DNA from: Episyrphus balteatus
Lineage: Eukaryota > Arthropoda > Insecta > Diptera > Syrphidae
Assembly (NCBI RefSeq): GCF_945859705.1
Contig: NC_079137.1
Location: 29,135,322 to 29,199,321 of the forward strand
DNA length: 64,000 nt
Reading direction: 5' to 3'
Made by a program: the position numbers and the translations under genes. Position 1 is the first letter of the stretch. Each line of letters opens with the position of its first letter. This document shows positions 27,410 through 38,904 of the stretch, in pieces. The notes under the pieces were generated by a model. The model ran no database searches. It was given only the letters and a program-made list of their open reading frames with translations, and was not told the DNA's origin.

Positions 27410-27700
27410 TAATAATTTTTAACGGTATACCTGACAGAAAACATTTTTTTTACTATCTGATTTTCTCCTAAAATACTAAAGTATTTTTTTATATAAAAGC
27501 ATTTATATCAATTTGATATAAATCTACAATGAAATTTTGAAAAAAGTTAGGTATTTTTTATTTTATTATTATTTGTTTTATATATTTATTTTATTATATT
27601 TTTTTTTCTTTTTCGAAAAAATTATTATTTATAAAAAATTAGTTAAAAAAAAAAAACGGTTCTAACGATTTTGAAAATATTTCGAAAGCAGAATTTTGGG
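27410..27700 (+). repeat. Fragment of the 59.6-63.6 kb repeat family
   Basis: It begins TTTTTAACGGTATACCTGACA, comparable to AACGGTACCTGCCATAG at 63143. It ends with AAACGGTTCTAACGATTTTG, nearly identical to AAACGGCTCTAACGATTTTG at 63375, with the same A/T-rich spacing between. The simplest reading is a dispersed copy lacking both ends. Confidence 0.6.
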
Positions 27701-30535
27701 AATTTAGAATTTGAATTTTAAGGTAGGAGGTATTGTAAAAAGAATTTATGTAGAATTATTTTTATAATATTTACTTAGTATCACATTGTCATCCAATATT
27801 CTTCCCTTTTTCTTACAGAATTTTTGTGAAGTAACTCATATTTTAAAGATTTTTCTTTGACATTTGATACAAAAAAAAAAAATGAAAAAATTAACTTCCT
27901 CATTGAAGATACACATCATTTTTTTATACATTCAAATATGTATACTAGTATAATGTATATATAAGTATAGATTTATCTTTATTAAATTGAGCTTTTGAGT
28001 TTCTTTTGCAGCTTTTAGCACAAAGGCACAAAGGTTTTAATATCATTTATCCCATACAACGTGGGTTTCAATTTCATTGGTATAAAAGAATCATGAGATA
28101 AAAATGAGTACGATTCAATTTGAAATATAAAATCATTTTTTTTTTTAAATAAATGAAATAAATTCTTTAACAAATTCCTGCAATAACATAATCATTTTAA
28201 GAGAATTTTTTGTTAAGTTTTTGTTCGATTAGTTCCTAACCGAAAGGATAATATGACCTCGTAGAGATTAAAAAAATTTTATTTTTATCTTTATGAAAGG
28301 GCATATACATAAGAGAATTATTTTAATTCTGACAATATGAATTATTGAATCAACAATTTTGATGAATCTCATAAAGTAGCTTTTTGGACTCTTAAGATTT
28401 CCTCGGGTAAGATTACCTCATTTAAAGTTTCTTCAATTAAAACTTCTGAAGGTGAACCCAATAGAAATTTCATTATGTGAAATACCAAACCTAGATTCGA
28501 TATGTCCATAGTTTGTAAGTGATGATATTTTGAAATTTGTCTTTCCTGTCCTTGTGCAAAACAGACACATGAAATGAATTTATGCTATCCGTTTAGTTTT
28601 GAAATTGGATTTTGCCATCATAAATACTTAAAATGCATTATCGTCAAAATCATCAAAAGTCAAGTGACCAACAATCATGATCAAAACACTTTCATTATTG
28701 AAAGACTTTAGGTTGATTAAAAGATGGTGGTTTACCTTGGAAACTCTCTCCCCAATCCAGCTGTTTTTCCTCATCAACGTAGGTAATTCATCAATCTGTC
28801 TAGTTTCTAGCAAAATTTCATCAATGTGCCCGTCGAAGTGTAAAAACAAGTAAAAACAATGCAAACATTGTTCACAAGAGTTTTAAAACCACTCAATTCA
28901 AGTTGTTGAGGCAAAACTAGGATATAAACTCGTTAAGTTTTCTAGTAGATGTCAGGATTCAGGACACAAGCAGTATAGAATCGTTATTGTGTTTGTTTGT
29001 GTGTGCGTTTAAAGTGTCCTTTACGTTGCAAAATAGATAAATACCATGGTTTTACACCTGAACTCTTATAATAGTGTTTAGGACACAATTTTTACTGTGA
29101 TATGCAGCGAGGAGGAGAGAGTTTGCAATTTACCTTTAGACCTTTTCCAATTAGTGTGCATCATCTCGTACACGCAAACACTATACGACCTTTAAGCTTT
29201 TCAGCAAATATGCAATTTCTGATTTATTACTCGATGCCATATTACTAATTTATCCTCACAAACGGATGTTTGTATAGTATATGCGAGTCTTGATATTGTG
29301 GCTTGTGGGGCTACAGTCAGAACGTATGGAAGGCTCCTTGAGTAATGAGAAATCATGTTCCCGTGAATGGGAACTTAGAATAGGTTTCCCTTTTTATTCC
29401 ACAAACGAAAAGTTCAAAGGTTCAGGTACTATGTCATGTTGTCGTCGTACAAAAAAAAAGAAAGTATGTACAAAGTACCTTACAGCAAATGATGCTACGC
29501 AATATTGGTGATGGGGTTATCCTTTAATTTTTTTCCTGGATTTTAGGGGCAAGTATTGTATTGAAAATAAATAGGTTTTAATGTTAATGCTTCCATTACA
29601 AGTGCATTATGCTTTTGATTATTTTATATTTCTGAAATATACGGGCATTTTTTAATAACCAAATTTAATATCTTGAAATTCTCAAGAATTTTTTAGTTTA
29701 ATTTGTTTCACGGTAAAGTTTTGGGGATTAAAGTTTTAAAAAAATAAGCAACTTTTTACAAAAGCAAACTCGTGCGACCTAGTCGTGCATTAATTTTTGT
29801 TTATTCGTGGGTAGATAGATTCTTTTTTTTAAACGCCCATCCCGCTTAGAACAGAAAAAAATAAAAATATTTTGTATGCTTAAGGCTAACCGGATTAAAT
29901 GGGCGGAACGGATCGAATCGATACAGGTAAAATATAAACAACGAACATTTGTATTTGTTTTAAGGACGTGCGAGATTGATAGCGAAAGAGGATAAAATTA
30001 TTTGCCTTCTTTCTTCCTTCTTTTGTGTGATGTATGTATGTAGTACATACCAACATATTGCTTTCTTTATTTTTTTATTTGCTTGGGGGTTACCAAAACA
30101 AAAAAGCCAGTTAAGGAAAATTGAACAAAAACAGAGGATTAATATAAACTGTTGGTAAAGGTCATTTTTTTTTTAAATTGGTCTCACTCTCTTAAAATAA
30201 AGTCAACAGCTTATCGTTTATTGAGAAAAGAAACAGCTGTTTCAGGACTTTATCAATATTAAAAGAAATATTTGATTTCTTTAACAAAGGAACTTAAGAG
30301 GTAAAAAAAAACATTTAATCAAAGTAAACATACATATTTATTGTTGAGAAAGCAATAGCACTTCATGTCGAGTATAAAGTGTAGGTAGGTACGTGCTTCT
30401 AAATGGGTTTTTTCCAATAAAACAAAATTTTCAAAAATTTACTGCAGACTATAATAGATAAATTAAATTGCTGATAAATTTTACGATCATTTAAATGGAT
30501 TTCAGTTGTTAATTTTTCGGTTAAAAAAAAAATGT
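27701..30535. other. Non-coding DNA with a more complex block
   Basis: AT-rich to about 28400. From 28400 to 29520 complexity is higher. A minus-strand frame at 28864-28628 contains a codon-like stretch described in the findings. A 3'-end fragment of the 59.6-63.6 kb repeat lies at 29746. Nothing else is recognisable. Confidence 0.5.
29746..29799 (+). repeat. Solo 3' end of the 59.6-63.6 kb repeat family
   Basis: TAAGCAACTTT, then GTGCGACCTAGTCGTGCAT and TAATTTTTG, match the terminal part of the copy ending at 63598. GTGCGAC and GTCGTGC can pair, with two G-T wobbles, as a small terminal hairpin. Confidence 0.6.
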
Positions 30536-30546
30536 ATTAGGTGTAC

Positions 30547-30649
30547 GGCGAACCCCACATGCGGAGCCGTAGTGTGAAGCAGTAGAGTGGGAGAGTTGTG
30601 ACCCCATCCGAGATCATGACTATCGTCGATAATGGAGAAGAAGAAGAAG
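30547..30649 (+). mobile_element. Short retroposed insert with 11-bp TSD and AAG tail
   Basis: A 103-bp insert starts GGCGAACCCCACATGCGGAG and ends in an (AAG)n tail. It is bounded by perfect direct repeats ATTAGGTGTAC (30536-30546 and 30650-30660). A variable-length TSD of this size and a simple-sequence 3' tail are the signature of target-primed reverse transcription. It is either a 5'-truncated non-LTR retrotransposon end or a short SINE. The insert is GC-richer than its surroundings. No frame is worth calling, and I cannot name the clade. Confidence 0.8.
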
Positions 30650-31353
30650 ATTAGGTGTACCGTAGAGTTCTACAAATGGATAGCAATATTTCACATCAGT
30701 CTCAATTTTGAGGATATGTTAGGTTTTTAAGTAGTTTTCAAATAACTGGTATTTTTCTTCAGAATTCAGATGTATAATCTTATTTCCAAAGGCAGCTTTG
30801 ATTTTTTCAACAAATAATGGTATTTTTTATGTCTTTAGAAATAAATGCTGAAGATTTGGAAACTTCCAACCAAGTTCCATTTCCTAGTGAATTTTTTTAA
30901 AAAATTTCATACTTTTTTTAAGTTACCATTGGCAAATATAAAACTACAATAAGAACAACCTATAGTATAATATTATTAGTAAAAGAATTGATGACAATCA
31001 ATATTCAGTTTTTTGACATTTGATTTTGAAATAAACTAATATAAACTATGATTCTGACTATATAATTCATAATTTTCTTTGTTGACGTTGTTTTTAAATA
31101 TTTTTTTTTGTTTTTGTCATTGTTCTTTAGATAAATCCCCTTCCTTTTCGACTAAAAAAATGCTTGTATTTGACTGCTCTACAAGAACCACTATTTTTCA
31201 CCGACTGTCTTATCGTACACTCAACTTTAAACGACTTGTATTGAGAATCATTTATAAGGCTTTAACATTATAATAAAACATAAATTGTTTTGATTATTTA
31301 ACAAGCGATAGAAATTTAATATAAACTATTTAAGTTTTTCTATCGAAAAAATA

Positions 31354-31376
31354 GTACGTATACGCCAGAGTGACCC
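31354..31376 (-). repeat. GTATAC-core box, copy 6 (minus)
   Basis: The minus strand reads GGGTCACTCTGGCGTATAC then GTAC. It is followed by ACTATTT ... AAATAGT, which can pair as a stem. Upstream similarity to the copy at 16464 is retained. Confidence 0.45.
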
Positions 31377-31708
31377 GCGAATCGATTTATCGCTTTACGA
31401 CGTACCTTGATTAGTTTCTTCAGATATAACTTAGACTAATAAATAGTTTATGTAGTGTACAAATAGATTCAATTCAGTACAAGAAACACCCCTTTACCCA
31501 TATTTATTTTTAAATATTCCTTCACAACTTCTCTTTACTAAAAACAAAATTAAATTTAAATTTATTGACTGTCACAATTTGTCCCAAATTAATAGTATAA
31601 ATAGTTAGTTTAGAAAAGCGGATCGAATTACAAAAAAGCTATTAAAGCCTGAACTACATAAAAACAAAAAGTGAAAAAAGTACAAAAATGTTTCTAATTT
31701 TTAAAATA

Positions 31709-34677
31709 CAACAGTCGGAAAAAGTATTTTGACAAAATGAACATTTTTCTAACTGATGAGAATAATCTGTAACGGTTAAACATAAAATAAGGAAGTTGAC
31801 GGTTATTTATTAAGTATATTATGATGAATCTCACGATGGTCAATGTCAGTCATATAGTTGGTATTATGCTTCGAGGCTGCTTTTTTTGTATAAAAAGTAT
31901 TAATTTTTGAGGGAAAAAAGTATTTTGACAAACGTTCTTTTTCAACGTTGGTAAGGTAAGGTAATGCATTTTACGTGTTTCAAGCACGTATACAACTGAC
32001 AGACTTGTTAAGGCCCCTATTTGTAAAAAATTGGGCAAAACGGCGGAACCTAACATTGAAATTAGTGCATCTTCTGTTGCAAGTCATAACTTCTGTGTGT
32101 CTGTTAAAAAATCTGTGGAGAACTGAATTTATCGCGGGAAACTAAAAATTATCAAATATACAAACACAAAAATATAATTATACTATTCAAAATTTACCAC
32201 AAATGGACAAAAAATGAAAAAAATGCACTAAAAAAAATTGAAGCATTTTGAAGAATTCACTTAATCGCGGATTGACTCCAAAAAGTCTGAATTTGGAAAT
32301 GCCATTCTTTCATCAAAAACTTTGTTAGCAAAAGTACCCTTTGCATTGAGCTCAAAGAAGACAATTTTACCATGTTTATGGGAAGATAATACAGTATTTA
32401 TCTCATAAAACAAAAATTGAAAAAAACTGAATTCTCAAAGGAACATATTGGTATGCTTCTTTCATCCAAAAACAAAGTTTTAAAGACCACAATCTCACAA
32501 ATTTCTATCTCAATGATCCGGGAAACGAAAAGGAACTGTTGAAGCTCCGTAAAAATTTGGTCAAGTTTATTCCAGCAGCGAAAAGCACAACAACATGTCC
32601 CTTTGAGAATTCAGTTTTTTTCAATTTTTGTTTTATGAGATAAATACTGTATTATCTTTCCATAAACATGGTAAAATTGTCTTCTTTGAGCTCAATGCAA
32701 AGGGTACTTTTGCTAACAAAGTTTTTGATGAAAGATTGGCATTTCCAAATTCAGACTTTTTGGAGTCAATCCGCGATTAAGTGAATTCTTCAAAATGCTT
32801 CAATTTTTTTTTGCATTTTTTTCATTTTTTGTCCATTTGTGGTAAATTTTGAATAGTATAATTATTAGGGTGGGTCAAAAAAATCGAAATTTTTTTTTTT
32901 TGATTTGGTACTCCGAAAAATCGATTGCTAGACCCCTCTAGAATATACACACCAAATATGAGCTCTTTATATTAATGGGAAGGTCCTCCGCTTTGCAATT
33001 TTCCATTTTTACATCAAGCTTCTACTAAAAAAAAATAATTTTTTTATTAATTGACTTTTTAGCAAATTTCTTTTCATATTCTTGTAGGAAATTGAACGCT
33101 CTACAAAAAAGGCCTTATAAACTTTTTTCGTTTATCTAACCGTTGAATAGATATTTGAGGTCCAAAAATCGAGAAAATCTTTAGAAATTCGTTTTTTGTT
33201 CTTAATTTTGTAACAAATTGAAAAATTATAATGATCAAACGCGCAAGACATATTCTTGTTAAAAATTGATTGTTCCACAAAAAAGGTCTTATTAACTTTT
33301 TTCATTAATCTAACCATTCTAAAGATATTCGAGGTCAAAGTTAAAAAAAAATATAAAAACATTTTATATTTTTAAAAAATTTCTAATTCACTGAAACTTC
33401 ATTATTTTCAAATTAGCAAGATATATTCTTGTAGGGGCTTAAACGTTCTACAAAAAATTCCTTGGAATGAAATTGATTGCTTTAACCGTTTAGAAGATAT
33501 TCGTATCCAAATCGCAATGCATACGGGTCATAAGAAAACTATTGAAATCAGTGAGCATTGGTTTGGATACGAATATCTTCTAAACGGTTAAAGCAATCAA
33601 TTTCATTCCAAGGAATTTTTTGTAGAACGTTTAAGCCCCTACAAGAATATATCTTGCTAATTTGAAAATAATGAAGTTTTAGTGAATTAGAAATTTTTTA
33701 AAAATATAAAATGTTTTTATATTTTTTTTAACTTTGACCTCGAATATCTTTAGAATGGTTAGATTAATGAAAAAAGTTATTAAGACCTTTTTTGTGCAAC
33801 AATCAATTTCCAACAAGAATATGTCTTGCGCGTTTGATCATTATAATTTTTCAATTTGTTACAAAATTAAGAACAAAAAACGAATTTCTTAAGATTTTCT
33901 CGATTTTTGGACCTCAAATATCTATTCAACGGTTAGATAAACGAAAAAAGTTTATAAGGCCTTTTTTGTAGAGCGTTCAATTTCCTACAAGAATATGAAA
34001 AGAAATTTGCTAAAAAGTCAATTAATAAAAAAATTATTTTTTTTTAGTAGAAGCTTGATGTAAAAATGGAAAATTGCAAAGCGGAGGACCTTCCCATTAA
34101 TATAAAGAGCTCATATTTGGTGTGTATATTCTAGAGGGGTCTAGCAATCGATTTTTCGGAGTACCAAATCAAAAAAAAAAATTTCGATTTTTTTGACCCA
34201 CCCTAATAATTATATTTTTGTGTTTGTATATTTGATAATTTTTAGTTTCCCGCGATAAATTCAGTTCTCCACAGATTTTTTAACAGACACACAGAAGTTA
34301 TGACTTGCAACAGAAGATGCACTAATTTCAATGTTAGGTTCCGCCGTTTTGCCCAATTTTTTACAAATAGGGGCCTTAACAAGTCTGTCAGTTGTATACG
34401 TGCTTGAAACACGTAAAATGCATTACCTTACCTTACCAACGTTGAAAAAAACGTTTGTCAAAATACTTTTTTCCCTCAAAAATTAATACTTTTTATACAA
34501 AAAAAGCAGCCTCGAAGCATAATACCAACTATATGACTGACATTGACCATCGTGAGATTCACCATAATATACTTAATAAATAACCGTCAACTTCCTTATT
34601 TTATGTTTAACCGTTACAGATTATTCTCATCAGTTAGAAAAATGTTCATTTTGTCAAAATACTTTTTCCGACCATTG
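31709..34677. mobile_element. Tc1/mariner-type foldback element, interrupted
   Basis: The ends are CAACAGTCGGAAAAAG and, reversed, CAATGGTCGGAAAAAG, with TA at 31707-31708 and 34678-34679, the Tc1/mariner target. The left arm 31709-32446 is nearly identical to the reverse complement of 32594-32864 joined to 34213-34677, giving arms of about 740 bp around a 147-bp loop. Each arm carries two direct repeats of AAAAAGTATTTTGACAAA (31719 and 31915; mirrored at 34650 and 34454), about 196 bp apart. That is the IR/DR arrangement known from Tc1-group transposons. A 1342-bp second foldback sits in the right arm. The loop (32447-32593) has a short open frame that looks coding-derived, with weak resemblance to a Tc1 helix-turn-helix segment (KTTISQ); that resemblance is tentative. 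No full transposase is present. Confidence 0.85.
32865..34206. mobile_element. Second foldback element, TTAGGGTGGGTC ends
   Basis: A 1342-bp near-perfect palindrome begins TTAGGGTGGGTC and ends GACCCACCCTAA. Its arms, 32865-33520 and 33554-34206, enclose a loop of about 33 bp. It is flanked by TAATTA on both sides (32859-32864 and 34207-34212). The uninterrupted opposite arm of the host foldback has TAATTA once (32175-32180), so the empty site is known and the TSD is 6 bp. Each arm holds about three diverged tandem units of roughly 170 bp, each with an AATATCT..AACGGTTA segment, a TTTTTTGTAGAGCGTT-like segment and CAAGAATAT. No transposase frame exists; the minus-strand frame at 33362-33132 lies in the arm. 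The superfamily is not identified. Confidence 0.85.
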
Positions 34678-34910
34678 TAATTTATATTTTTAAATGTAAG
34701 ATCAATATTTTTTGTATTGTTATATTGTACTTTTGCTTCTATGTAGTTCTAGCTTAAGAGGTTCTAGACACTTTTAATTCTGGTTATCAGAACGCGAAAT
34801 GTACCATTGAATTGAACTACATAAATCTCTAAAACAATTATTATTGATCAAAAAAAAAAAAAAATGATTTCCTTATTTAGTAGGTACAATGTACCTTGAA
34901 AATAATGTAC

Positions 34911-35462
34911 CTAATTTGAAAATAATGAAGTTTCAGTGAATTAGAAATTTTTTAAAAATATAAAATGTTTTTATATTTTTTTTTAACTTTGACCTCGAAT
35001 ATCTTTAGAATGGTTAGATAAATGAAAAAAGTTATTAAGACCTTTTTTGTGGAGCAATCAATTTCCAACAAGAATATGTCTTGCGCGTTTGATCATTATA
35101 ATTTTTCAATTTGTTACAAAATTAAGAACAAAAAACGAATTTCTAAAGTATTTTCTCGATTTTTGGACCTCAAATATCTATTCAACGGTTAGATAAACGA
35201 AAAAAGTTTATAAGGCCTTTTTTGTAGAGCGTTCAATTTCCTACAAGAATATGAAAAGAAATTTGTTAAAAAGTCAATTAATAAAAAAATTATTTTTTTT
35301 TAGTAGAAGCTTGATGTAAAAATGGAAAATTGCAAAGCGGAGGACCTTCCCATTAATATAAAGAGCTCATATTTGGTGTGTATATTCTAGAGGGGTCTAG
35401 CAATCGATTTTTCGGAGTACCAAATCAAAAAAAAAAATTTCGATTTTTTTGACCCACCCTAA
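34911..35462 (+). mobile_element. Solo right arm of the second foldback
   Basis: This stretch is nearly identical to about 33657-34206, including the intact GACCCACCCTAA terminus, but the opposite arm is absent. GGTACA follows the terminus (35463-35468) and also occurs at 34883-34888, 22 bases before the homology starts. That could be a 6-bp TSD with short filler at the deleted end, or chance. It shows that the family exists outside the nested copy. Confidence 0.8.
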
Positions 35463-38400
35463 GGTACATACATATTTTTTCAGCGCTCATTATTTTTTGG
35501 GTTATTTTATTTCTATGATTACAAATTTCATTTCTTTTCTACATTTTAGTATTTTGTCTTAATCCTTAGGCCAATTAAATAACTCTCTTATAGTTTGAAA
35601 ATCTTTTGACGCTAATGTACAATCACAACCATTGCCCAAGTAAACCCTAAGCGATGATTTTTTCAGAATGAAAGCCTTTCATTTTCTTAGATATTTCGTT
35701 TAAGTATCTTTTAGAAATAACAAAAATATTTAAACTTAAAACGTGCTGCCCTCTTAACAAAATTAAAATTAATTTAAGATATCAGATAAAATTAATTTAA
35801 GATTAATTTAAGATATATGAGGTAATTATTTTGGCTAATGAAAATGAAAAAATCACAAACATAAAAAAATAAAAGTGATAAATTTAAAAGCTACATAATG
35901 CATCTAGCGAACTTTTATAGTGGTAATAAGTTTATATGGAACATTTGAATAAAGCAGGTATCTTTGTATGAACCCAAATGCCTGTTTCATTGATAATTTT
36001 CTCCATGTTATACTCGTCTCTCATTTCATTGATAATAATGTAAAATTGCTGAGTTTAAAATTTGCAGGGTCTGTCACTAAAACGAAGTAAGCTTTTCATT
36101 CATAATTTTTGAAAATGCTTTTTTTATGAAGGGACTTAGACCTTTTATACATATATCAAATTAATTTCTATAAAAAATCACGTTCCACCCTTTAGAAACA
36201 CTACAGACTGCTGTTTTTTTCTTTTTTTTGCTCCACCATCAGCATTTAAATAACTTTTTTTTTTTATAAATTTACAAAGAAACTAATTTACCATAGCAAT
36301 TGTGCCACTTAAATCATTACACCACCTATTAAGGTTTGTACATCTCACGTTTATCTACCTTCTGCCACACTTGATCATCGTCAATTGAATTTTTGCTACC
36401 AAGGCGCATATTCTTTCCGTGTCCGTAACCGTAACCGTATCCATTCATTCATTTATTCATTCATTCATAATGCTGCTGCTGGATCCTGTGTGCTCCTCCT
36501 TCTTCATTAATTTCCACAAAACCATTTCTGTTTGTTGTAAATTGCATACACTATACATTGCTGGGAAGGTACTGATGCTTTTGCTCTCTAATTTCAATTT
36601 TCACCAAAATGACTGCTAGAACCAACGATGATATGAATGACGGACCGACACAAGGCGACCGAACCGACCGCCCCACCTTGATGGTACGAGTACTTGGTTC
36701 TTCTGCTTATCCTGCCAAATGAACAAACGGCCACGGAAGAAAGGGTTTTGATGGGTTTTGTGAATGTTGACTGAAAAGATGATGTGCATCCGTCACGATG
36801 ACTTCTTGGCACTTCAATAGAGGAAACCGCATTTTGTTTCTTGTTCTGCTGCTGTGATGGTGAAGAAGAGTGGTTGTGGGGAAGATGGGTAGCTGTAGGG
36901 TTGATGGTTCATCACTTCATGGGCGCACATCATATTGTGAAGAGGGTCACCGCGACGCGACACAAAAGCCAGACTGATGAAGGAGTTCAAAAGTTATGAT
37001 AGCTGGAACACATATTCAAGCTCAAGCTCAAGAATTACACACGTTAGAGCGACATCTTGTGAATGACACTCGATTTATGTGTTTGCCGGTATTCTTGTGT
37101 GAATATGCAGCAACCCTTTCATTTTGTTATCAACCAAACCATATAGCATACAGTAGGGTAGCGTGGTGCACTTCCGTCGGTCGTAGTCGTTGTTGCCGTC
37201 ATCGTCATCGTCGAGGTTGGAAGGTAGGAAGGTAGTCATCAGCAGGGCGCTTGAATGGCCACTTGAGAACATCATCGCAATAAGTGGATGGTGCAAGGGT
37301 GAATTGCTACTGTCCCGTTTTTTTTTTGCATTCTTCTTTTTTTCTGGAAATTTGCAGGTGAATTCCTTTAAATTATGAATGGAAACAAGGGGAAAGAGTT
37401 TTTCTGTTTTTTTTTTTTTTTTTTTTTTAAGTTTTAGTCTTTTCTTCAGGCACGTCACCGTCTGCTGTGCAATGACTACTTTAAGTGGCTTGCCAGTTCA
37501 GAGAGTATCAGTTACAGACGTAAATTGTAAGTTAAGAAAAGTTTCTATTTTTTGGGGGAAAATAAAACCTGTGTATAGAGAAGTTAGTTCAGAGATTGAA
37601 ACTGATGAAGGGGTAGTAGGACGGCCGCGGCCGGCGCTTGGCGGCAGCTTGGCGTAGTAGGTACTAGCATTTTCTATTGAGTGGAAGTTATTGCACCAAG
37701 TTTATGCAACTTAGTTAGCGATGGGGGAAAAGATGATTTTTTTTATTTTTTTGTTTTATTTTTGAAGGGTCTTTCCGGCGAGATTAAGTGAAATTGGACA
37801 CCCTAACGTGATGATACGAAAGAGGGTGCGTGTTGGAAAGGTGATGTTTTGAGAGCCAGAGCATATATATGTTTAAAAGGCTAGGAAAAGTCCCCTCTAT
37901 TTGCTTATTGCAATGCGAATTTCTTAATATTCTACTATATGGAGTACGAGTATAATTGGACAAACTTAAAAACCATAGCATGAAATTGAATTTGGTTAAA
38001 CAAGATTGTGTGTGTATTATTATATTAATGTGTTAGAATGTGTTTTTAAATGGAAATAAGGTGTTAAATTAAGGATTAACAAACAATTCGTACAGTAAGG
38101 GAATGAAAGTTGAATTTTTAAACTTTTCTTGTTAGTTCACATGACCTGTTATTTGACATGAGCACAACTTGTGGCCAAATGTAAATAATTTTGAGAAATG
38201 ACTCTTTAATTAACAAACAGAAAATAAATATAATTATTACCTAACGTTACGTTGTCTTAGAAATTCATAACGAATTGGTTTTTTTGTTTTTTAGACTCAT
38301 ATAACTAATTATTGAATTCTGCTATTGCATAGACATCTTACTCTTCAAACTTAACAGTTAAATGAATATCTTATCTTAGTATACAGTTTTATGTTCTCAT

Positions 38401-38847
38401 AACCACTCTTGTTTTGCAATTTAACACACCCAAACAGAACCTACTTCTTCAAAGAAAAGAAAATATGGTGTCCCAGCGCATTCCTTATTGTACCGTTGAT
38501 GCAAAATCACTCTTGCTGACCATTTCATTAGCCGAGAAACAATGTTGAAAAATCCGTTTTTAATTTTCTGAAAATCTATTTTATATATATTTTCATTTTG
38601 CCGACTTTAGGAATAATTGGTTCTTGTTTTCGCCTTTCAGGGTTTCAGTAAAAAGTAGATAGCAATATAAGGATTTTTCAAGTTAATACAAAGTAAAGTA
38701 ATGCAGTTTAAAAGTTTACTTTACTGTTTCTCAATCTATAGTTAAGGCTTAACTACATACACCACTTTTTGAAAAAGTACAAAAGTGAAAATATTTTTTT
38801 TCTGGCTAGCGCAATTGTTTTCTGAAAAAGAGTATACAAATTGTTTT

Positions 38848-38851
<4 letters not shown>
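35463..38851. other. Non-coding DNA, complex block at 36.3-37.7 kb
   Basis: The first 800 bases are AT-rich, with a small tandem of ATTAATTTAAGAT near 35764-35816. From about 36300 to 37680 the DNA is less AT-rich and varied. It includes an ATTC microsatellite (36442-36470), CGTCATCGTCATCGTCG near 37198 and a GGCCGCGGCCGGCGC patch at 37623-37637. Frames overlap on both strands and none has a recognisable domain. This is a candidate regulatory block or an unrecognised exon. Confidence 0.45.

Positions 38852-38901
<50 letters not shown>
38852..38901 (+). repeat. (TG)n microsatellite
   Basis: About 24 uninterrupted TG units. Long pure TG tracts are usually length-polymorphic. Confidence 0.97.

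Positions 38902-38904
<3 letters not shown>

Noticed and set aside
32865..32870. TTAGGG at the foldback end as telomeric sequence
   Set aside because: Only one unit at each end, in inverted orientation, as part of a terminal inverted repeat.
33132..33362. 76-codon minus-strand frame
   Set aside because: It lies in the arm of the second foldback, and the diverged mirror copies do not preserve it as a gene.
37620..37640. CpG-rich patch as a CpG-island promoter
   Set aside because: Only about 20 bases long. Flies lack CpG-island promoters of the vertebrate kind.
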